Assembly: GCA_963969365.1 (NCBI GenBank)
Contig: OZ017754.1
Coordinates: 1,674,001-1,738,000, forward strand
Length of the DNA stretch: 64,000 nucleotides
Direction of reading: 5' to 3'
Origin: Asterochloris sp. CNOR1
Taxonomy: Eukaryota > Chlorophyta > Trebouxiophyceae > Trebouxiales > Trebouxiaceae
Shown here one piece after another: positions 58,801 through 64,000 of this stretch; position 1 is the first letter of the stretch; the number at the start of each line of letters is the position of its first letter. Under the pieces are notes generated by a model. That model made no database searches and was not told where the DNA came from. It worked only from the letters and a program-made list of their open reading frames with translations. The position numbers and the translations under genes were made by a program.

Positions 58801-61800
58801 AGCTGCACTGCTAAGCTGACAAGCCACTGCAGCCAGAACTGAAGTTGCCATCTGAATGCACTTGGCTGCCAGTTGAGCAGGCAGGTTTGCATCTGGAAGG
58901 GGCTTTCCTGCGGTAAGCAGCCTACAGCGCCAGACAGAGACTAGCAACGCAAGAAGGACTGCCCACTGCAGGCACTGACCTGTCCATCAGTGGCCATCTG
59001 GGTGCACTTAGCTGCCAGGCGGTCTTTGTCAGCCAGCAGGCGGTCAATGAACTGCAGGTGGCGCGCAGTGACTGCTTCCAATTCTTTGCGCTGCTGGGAC
59101 AGCGCTGCCTGCACCAGAACCACTTGTGCATCAGGCCTGCTCAAGGTGGGTGTCTCCCGGTCCTTGAGACTAGGCCTTGCCGGCGAGCATTGTGCTCCTG
59201 CACAAGCCTGGGTTTGCTGCATCCTGCAGTGGCAGTGGGAGCAGAGCCCAGCCATGAACTGCTGGTGGCATACTGGGCATTTCTGCGAAAAATACAGTCA
59301 CTTGTTGTGCAGCGCAGCACATGATGTAACAGTCTCTATCTTGATGCGCTGCTGGAGCACCGATATGTGTGCATCGGGCCAGTGTTGCACCAGGAGGACA
59401 CCCATGATGCATCCTCAGCTGCTGGGCGTAGTTTCCAGCTCCAGCTTCACAAAGAGAATGACGCTCTGGGGCCTGCTGCGCAGAGAGGTGCAGCACATCA
59501 GTCAATGGCGCACATGCCAAGCTTTTGCTGACCCACCTTCTGGCACTGCTCTGTGCCGTCCCCTGAGGGCAGCCCTGCGCTGCACAAGAAAAGGCTGCCC
59601 AATGACATGCAGAGACTCTGAAGCCTCACCCTCTGTGGCTGCCAAGCTGGCCAGCACAGTACTAATTGGGGGGACCTCAGCTGAACAAGTGCATGCACAA
59701 CACCCCTGTACCCACCAGGCATTGCTGCAAGCCCTGCAGCACGTCCCTGTGCTACCCTCCAAAAGAGGCCAGTCCGACTCCACTGAGGTGACACTCTAGC
59801 GCTGCTGCTCCATAACAACCAGCAAGCACCCCTCCTGATCTCAAGGAAACCACGCTCTCACCCTCTGGCCCTGCTGTGCCTCCCTAAGGTCCTCCCTGTG
59901 CTGTTGCAGATCAAGGCTGCTCATGCGCGCAGCCGGTGCAGGTGCCTGTTCACCCTTGTTCTCGCGTTGCTGCCCTCCTTGAAGGCCTTCCTGCCCCGCT
60001 GTGGGGACGCACTGCTCAGTCGCAGACAACCATACCCTGCAGCACCTACCATCTGGCGCTGCTGCGGCCCCTTCAGTGTATTGCTGTGTCCCTGGGCACC
60101 TGCCGATACAGTACCTCATTCTGGATACCTCAGCCCATCAGATGTATGTTGCAAGCCCCACAGCACCCGCCTTTTGGCGTTGCTGCGCCTCTCTCAGGGC
60201 GTCCTTGTGCTCCTGGGCTGCTGCCTGCATGTCAGCCTCCAGCGCTGCAATGCGGTGGTCCCGCACATCCACGGTCGCCTGCAGCTGCTTCATCTTGCTG
60301 CGCACCCCCTCAAACACTGAGGAGGCCAGCGCTGCACTCCTGTCAGCACCACTGACTGGTGCCCCTGCAGCAGGAGAGCGCAGCTACAAGCTGCAGGCCA
60401 CACTCACGAGATGTGTCTCTGTGTCCCTGAATGGAGCTCCCGGCGGCAGGAGGGTACAGAAGCGTGCTGTGACCTGCTTCGCAACCTCAAATGCACAGGA
60501 TGCAAGTGCTGCGCTCCTGTCGGCACTAACGATATAAGCCTGCAGCAGCCGATGGAAGTGTGCTGTTCTGGGCGCACACTGTGCTGAGCATGGGCATGTC
60601 GCCATGGGCCTTGCATTCAATCTCGCTCTCTGTGCTCAGTTCTGGGCATTTGCAATGACTGTCCTCCCGGAAATGAGCATTGAGACTTGCAGCAAATGCT
60701 CTCTCGTGCCGACGGAAGACTGAGGGCACCCAGAACGGCGGGGCTGCCACTCTATACATCTGGTCGGGTGGGACTTGCAGAGTGTGCATCACCTGCACAC
60801 ACCTGGCCTGTTGCTGCCATCCTTTGGGCCTGGTGCGGCAGCCGCTGTCTCCGTCACAGAGCTTTGAGCTGCCTGGGCAGCCTGTTGGGGTTCCTGCACT
60901 GCCGCTTGGGGTGCAGCGATTGCATCCACATCTGAGGCCCTGCCCTGCACTGACGCTGGTACAGCCACAGGCTGCGACTCCACGTACCTTCCTGAAGCAG
61001 AGCAGCCGGGCTGCGGACCGAGCTGCCCAATCTGAGGGTAGGTTCGCCCATCAGCAGACAGGGTCGTGGCTGCTGTCTGCTGATGAGCAGTGGTGTGCAG
61101 CTGCGCTGCTGTGCTGGAGCGGTCCGGCTGCAGCTGCAGCTGCGTGCCGGGCTGCTGTGCAGGGGCTGTGTCAACAGGGAATGCAGCCAATGAAGCAGCA
61201 GTCTGAGCTGCCTCCTCCTCCGCCTGCATGCAAGCAGAATGGCACCCTGGGTCACTGTCATGCCAGCGTTTGCAAGTAGAGTCATGCTCAGCCTTCTGCC
61301 ATGCGCTCTGCAGCCCATATCCCACTGCAGATTCTAGCCGCCACATCCAGGCCACATCCATGCAAGCAGCTGCGCGGCAGGCATGCTGACCCCAAGCGTG
61401 CTTTGTACCAAGACGAGTGATTTAAGTGTGTGGTGTTAAGCACACCTGGGCCTGCAGCAGCTGTGAGTAGCCCAAGCACTTGTGCCTGCCCTGCTCCAAC
61501 CTGAGAGCCCAAACAGCCTGTACGCAGCCGCCCAAACAGCGGCATCTGTCACAGGCACACCACTGCATGACATTGCTGAGCCTGGCCAATATTGGCAACA
61601 CAAAGCCACTGGGCCTGTGACAGTCAGGTGAGCCAGCAGCAGGTCCAGCAGTCCACAGAGCAGTGCCTATGGTTGTGCCACATCATGCTGACCAATTTCC
61701 CAGAATACCTGTGCCTCCAGCTGGTCCAGGAAGCTGACAATCCCGCTCAACTTCTCCTGAGAACGCCGCCCAGCCCCACTGCTGATACCCTGTAGATCTG

Positions 61801-64000
61801 ACGTGCGTTTCAACCCTGCATCTGCAACACTGCCTGCAGCAGACCTGGCTGCTAGCTGCCCTGCCTCTGAGCCAGGCCCTTTCAGCTCCTGTCCACTCCC
61901 GCTGGCAGCCTCAAGCACCTGCTGACTGCCAGAGGCGCTGCCTGCGCCATGCCTCTGGTGGCCAAAGCGGCCATGCCCCGCCGCCCCAGATGTGGCAGGC
62001 TTATCTGCCTCCTGCCCTCTCCCTGCTGCCCACCTGTTGGGGCTGACATTCTCCACATCTGCTGAAGACGTAATGTGGGCTCCCTCAGCAGCAGGCTGCT
62101 GAGACACACCAGCCGAGAAGCTGTGGGCTGAGGGCTGCTCCTTTGCTTGAACACTTAGCTCCAAGTCTGTGATTGAGCCCATGTGCCCCTTCTGCTGTTT
62201 TGCACTAGACGCCACTGCCTCAACTGAGCTTTCACCGCCATATTGTCGCTGCTGACCCCCAGAACTGCTGGCCCTGGTTGCCTGTGGAACGCCCAATGGG
62301 GGAGCAGCTGCAACCTGGCCAGCCTGCCAGCTGCCTGACCAAGTATTGCTGCTGCCAGGAGCGCCCTGACTGGCCCTATGCAGGGGTTCAACCGCAGCAG
62401 GGTGGCTACTGGTGGGTGCAGGGCCTGTAGAGCTGCCGCTGAACATTCCTGCAGCTCCCAGGAGCCCTGCTTTGTGAGCCTTGTCCATTGGCCATGTTTG
62501 CTTCTCTCCTGGGCTCTCATCCCAAGTCGCAGACTGCATTGGCCGCTGCGACCTGCCTGAGCGGCGTATGCTGCAGGGAGCATTCAGCAAAGCTACGAGG
62601 TCCTCATCATCTACAGCCGGGGGGGCAGCACAAGTCAGCGCTGTTGTCTGCACAGCCCACAGTGGGCTTGTGGGGTCTTGAGAGATGACCTCTACCATTC
62701 CCAGTCACAGCCGCGGTGCTGCGCACATGTCTGACATGTTGCAGCTGCACAGTGTGCACTTGGATGAGCTGCAAAGGGTGATGGATAAAGACAGCTCTGA
62801 GCGGCAGACCCTGGCCTTGCTGGCATCTGACATGCCAGAAGCAAAATGCCTGTGCAACACAGGAGCTCCAGGTAATATAGCATGCAAGGTAATGCCCTGA
62901 GCTTCACGTGGGCTGCACCTGGAAGCAAACGGGCAGCGGCCGCCGTCGTCGGCTCCAGCCGTTTGGGGCTACCTGCAAGGCACCGCACAGCAGAGCTTGC
63001 ATTGCCATCATCAAGCATTGCTTTCTGCTTCAAGCTTGCTACAGTGGCATCCTGGGCAGCCTCCGCGGCTGGTGCCATGGCAGAAGCTCCAGCTTTGCCT
63101 ACACCTTCAAAGGGCACTGGCTGTCAGGCTCCAGGCAGTCATAGGTTCTCCGGTGTTGAGCTTGACCATTGCAATGCAAAAAGTACCCGTGAAATGTTGT
63201 CAAAGGGTTGTGCGCAGGGCTAACTGCTTCAATGGCATGTACTGGGCCAAACTCTCACCTGCTCCTCTGGCATCGATTTTGCCTCTCATACTGTGCCCTG
63301 ATACAAGGTGGCCGCCACTGCTGGCGCCCCGGCGGCCCTGCACAGCACCCCACCAGCTGTCAGCGCAATCTGCAGGTGAGACACCCTGAAACTTGTCAGC
63401 GAGCCTGGCAGCAGGTATCAAGGCTCAGGAAACCTGCAAGAGGTCCACAGCAGACAGACAGCCAGTTGCTCTGTTGAAAGATCATTGCCGCTGGAGGTGC
63501 AGCCTGGCTGGCCTGACCTGGTGCCCCACCTGCTCCTCCTCATGCGCTGCCTGGCGCACCCTGCGTCGGCAGTGGTCTCGCCAGTAGTGCTGGATGATTC
63601 TGGCAGCCACCTCCCTAGTGAAGTCTGCAAACAGCACTGAGCTGAGCAGGTCAGCTCTGCAGGCGGCTGAGGCATGCACAGCAGCCCTCAGCGGCGCTGC
63701 TGCCTCCTGTGAGCTTCTGACTGCCCTGGCTGCCACCGGGGAGGGATGCACTTCCGGCTTGCTCCTGTCGGGTGGGCTGCTGCTACTGCCTGCAGGAGAG
63801 GGACTCTCCTGCTCCTCAATACAGCCCTGCCTAGGCTGCAAGCCTGCGGCCGCCTCTTGGAGCAGAGGCAGAGCAGACAAGCGCCCCAGGAGTGCTGCCT
63901 CCACAGCACCGCCTTGGCTGCAGTTTGATCCCCATGGAGCTGCCGCACAGGCCCCATGCTCTGACGTCTGAGCCCTGCCTGCTTGCTCCACAGGGCTCAA
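52837..64000 (-). CDS. CEP131: CEP131/AZI1-like ciliary protein, partial (N-terminus off the right edge)
   Basis: CEP131 (AZI1) works at centriolar satellites, basal bodies and the ciliary transition zone, and is needed for cilium or flagellum assembly. Over 11 kb of many small exons are visible. Order from the N-terminal side: an IQ motif near 63600-63480 (ARIIQHYWRDHCRRRVRQ); a long disordered exon, about 62698-61740, ending IVSFLDQLEAQ; a Gln/Ala-rich exon at 61225-60795; a helix exon with KMKQLQATVDVRDHRIAALE near 60290; and LEAVTARHLQFIDRLLADKD near 59050, the hallmark RHxxFIDxLxxDKxxL block. Then come VEKTAEVKEMTIKGMEPEIQ with RLMAKHKAEM near 57960-57300, ERMMRERDEAIDRERG, RTLREQYENSQ, and EDRVRTAVAAKDDSIAALRQ before the stop at 52837. 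IQ motif, FID block, EMTxKGxEPEIQ block and C-terminal helix appear in the same order as animal CEP131. Upstream exons lie beyond 64000. Confidence 0.88.
54579..54672. repeat. Triplicated 3' splice site (31-32 bp units) in CEP131
   Basis: Three tandem copies start at 54579, 54611 and 54642, each beginning GCCCTCCTGCACAGTGCTCA on the plus strand. On the coding (minus) strand each copy supplies GAGCACTGTGCAG|GAGGGC, that is, a complete acceptor plus the first six exon bases. Exon starts would be 54584, 54616 or 54647; the exon proper ends at 54480. The nearest acceptor gives a 35-codon exon in phase with its neighbours. Confidence 0.85.
58840..59020. repeat. Partial duplication of a CEP131 exon
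   Basis: GCCATCTGGGTGCACTTAGC at 58992, part of the exon encoding the AAKCTQM segment after the FID block, is repeated about 142 bp further along the gene as GCCATCTGAATGCACTTGGC near 58849. The copy encodes AAKCIQMATS but lies in what should be intron. Confidence 0.6.
59860..60245. repeat. Repeated exon-like units encoding ALREAQQ helices in CEP131
   Basis: Three related stretches occur near 59862, 60049 and 60168 (plus-strand consensus ACC-TCTGGC-CTGCTG-GCC-CCCT). Coding-strand reads of the first and third give QHREDLREAQQGQR and EHKDALREAQQRQK. The middle copy is shorter and degraded. This looks like duplication of a short coiled-coil exon with its intron. Confidence 0.5.

Noticed and set aside
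1-64000. tRNA genes, CRISPR arrays, virus-like elements or whole transposons
   Set aside because: No tRNA-like GGTTCRANNCC box, regular spacer array, reverse-transcriptase, integrase, capsid or transposase motif was recognised on either strand.

Overview
This window reads as nuclear DNA of a unicellular green alga (Chlorophyta). Protein genes are split into many short exons. Introns mostly run from GTGAG/GTAAG-type donors to TGCAG-type acceptors and are a few tens to several hundred bases long. Gene content points to a photosynthetic eukaryote: a plant-type PP2C/kinase fusion, an ILR1-type amidohydrolase, a probable thylakoid-lumen protein, NF-YA and TFIIF-beta. A clear CEP131/AZI1-type ciliary protein and a second, possibly axonemal coiled-coil protein suggest a lineage that still makes flagella or keeps basal-body genes. 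A Trebouxiophyceae-like or related chlorophyte is my best guess, by inference only.

Layout. 0-2.4 kb: one weak minus-strand gene, otherwise nothing firm. 2.4-9.7 kb (+): long coiled-coil protein. 9.8-12.1 kb (-): small basic protein with an HMG-box-like end. 12.3-14.9 kb (+): TFIIF-beta (RAP30). 15.0-17.0 kb (-): retinol-dehydrogenase-like SDR. 17.2-24.2 kb (-): PP2C phosphatase fused to a protein kinase. 24.8-25.3 kb (+): NF-YA. 25.3-27.2 kb: only weak exons. 27.2-29.4 kb (-): second SDR. 30.0-31.7 kb (+): polysaccharide-deacetylase-family protein. 31.8-33.5 kb (-): unrecognised gene. 34.6-45.3 kb (+): large single-pass surface protein with four thrombospondin type-1 repeats and EGF-like segments. 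45.6-46.8 kb (+): lumenal protein. 46.9-50.5 kb (-): ILR1-like amidohydrolase with signal peptide and HSEL end. 50.7-52.5 kb (+): METTL21-type methyltransferase. 52.8-64.0 kb (-): CEP131, running off the right edge.

For eight genes (HMG-like protein, TFIIF-beta, both SDRs, deacetylase, lumenal protein, amidohydrolase, methyltransferase) I joined exons by hand with matching reading phase at every junction, giving proteins of expected family length. For the large genes (coiled-coil protein, PP2C/kinase, surface protein, CEP131) exons are certain in places but the complete exon list is not.

Genes mostly alternate strand. Several pairs are head to head with 160-630 bp between start codons, and several tail to tail with about 100-130 bp between stops. 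The genes do not form one pathway. Linkage of regulatory (TFIIF-beta, NF-YA, HMG-like), signalling (PP2C/kinase, surface protein) and ciliary genes looks incidental. I recognised no tRNA, rRNA, CRISPR, virus-like element or intact transposon. The most unusual structures are small: three GC-AG introns, a triplicated 3' splice site in CEP131, duplicated exon fragments, and many diverged tandem repeats inside introns.
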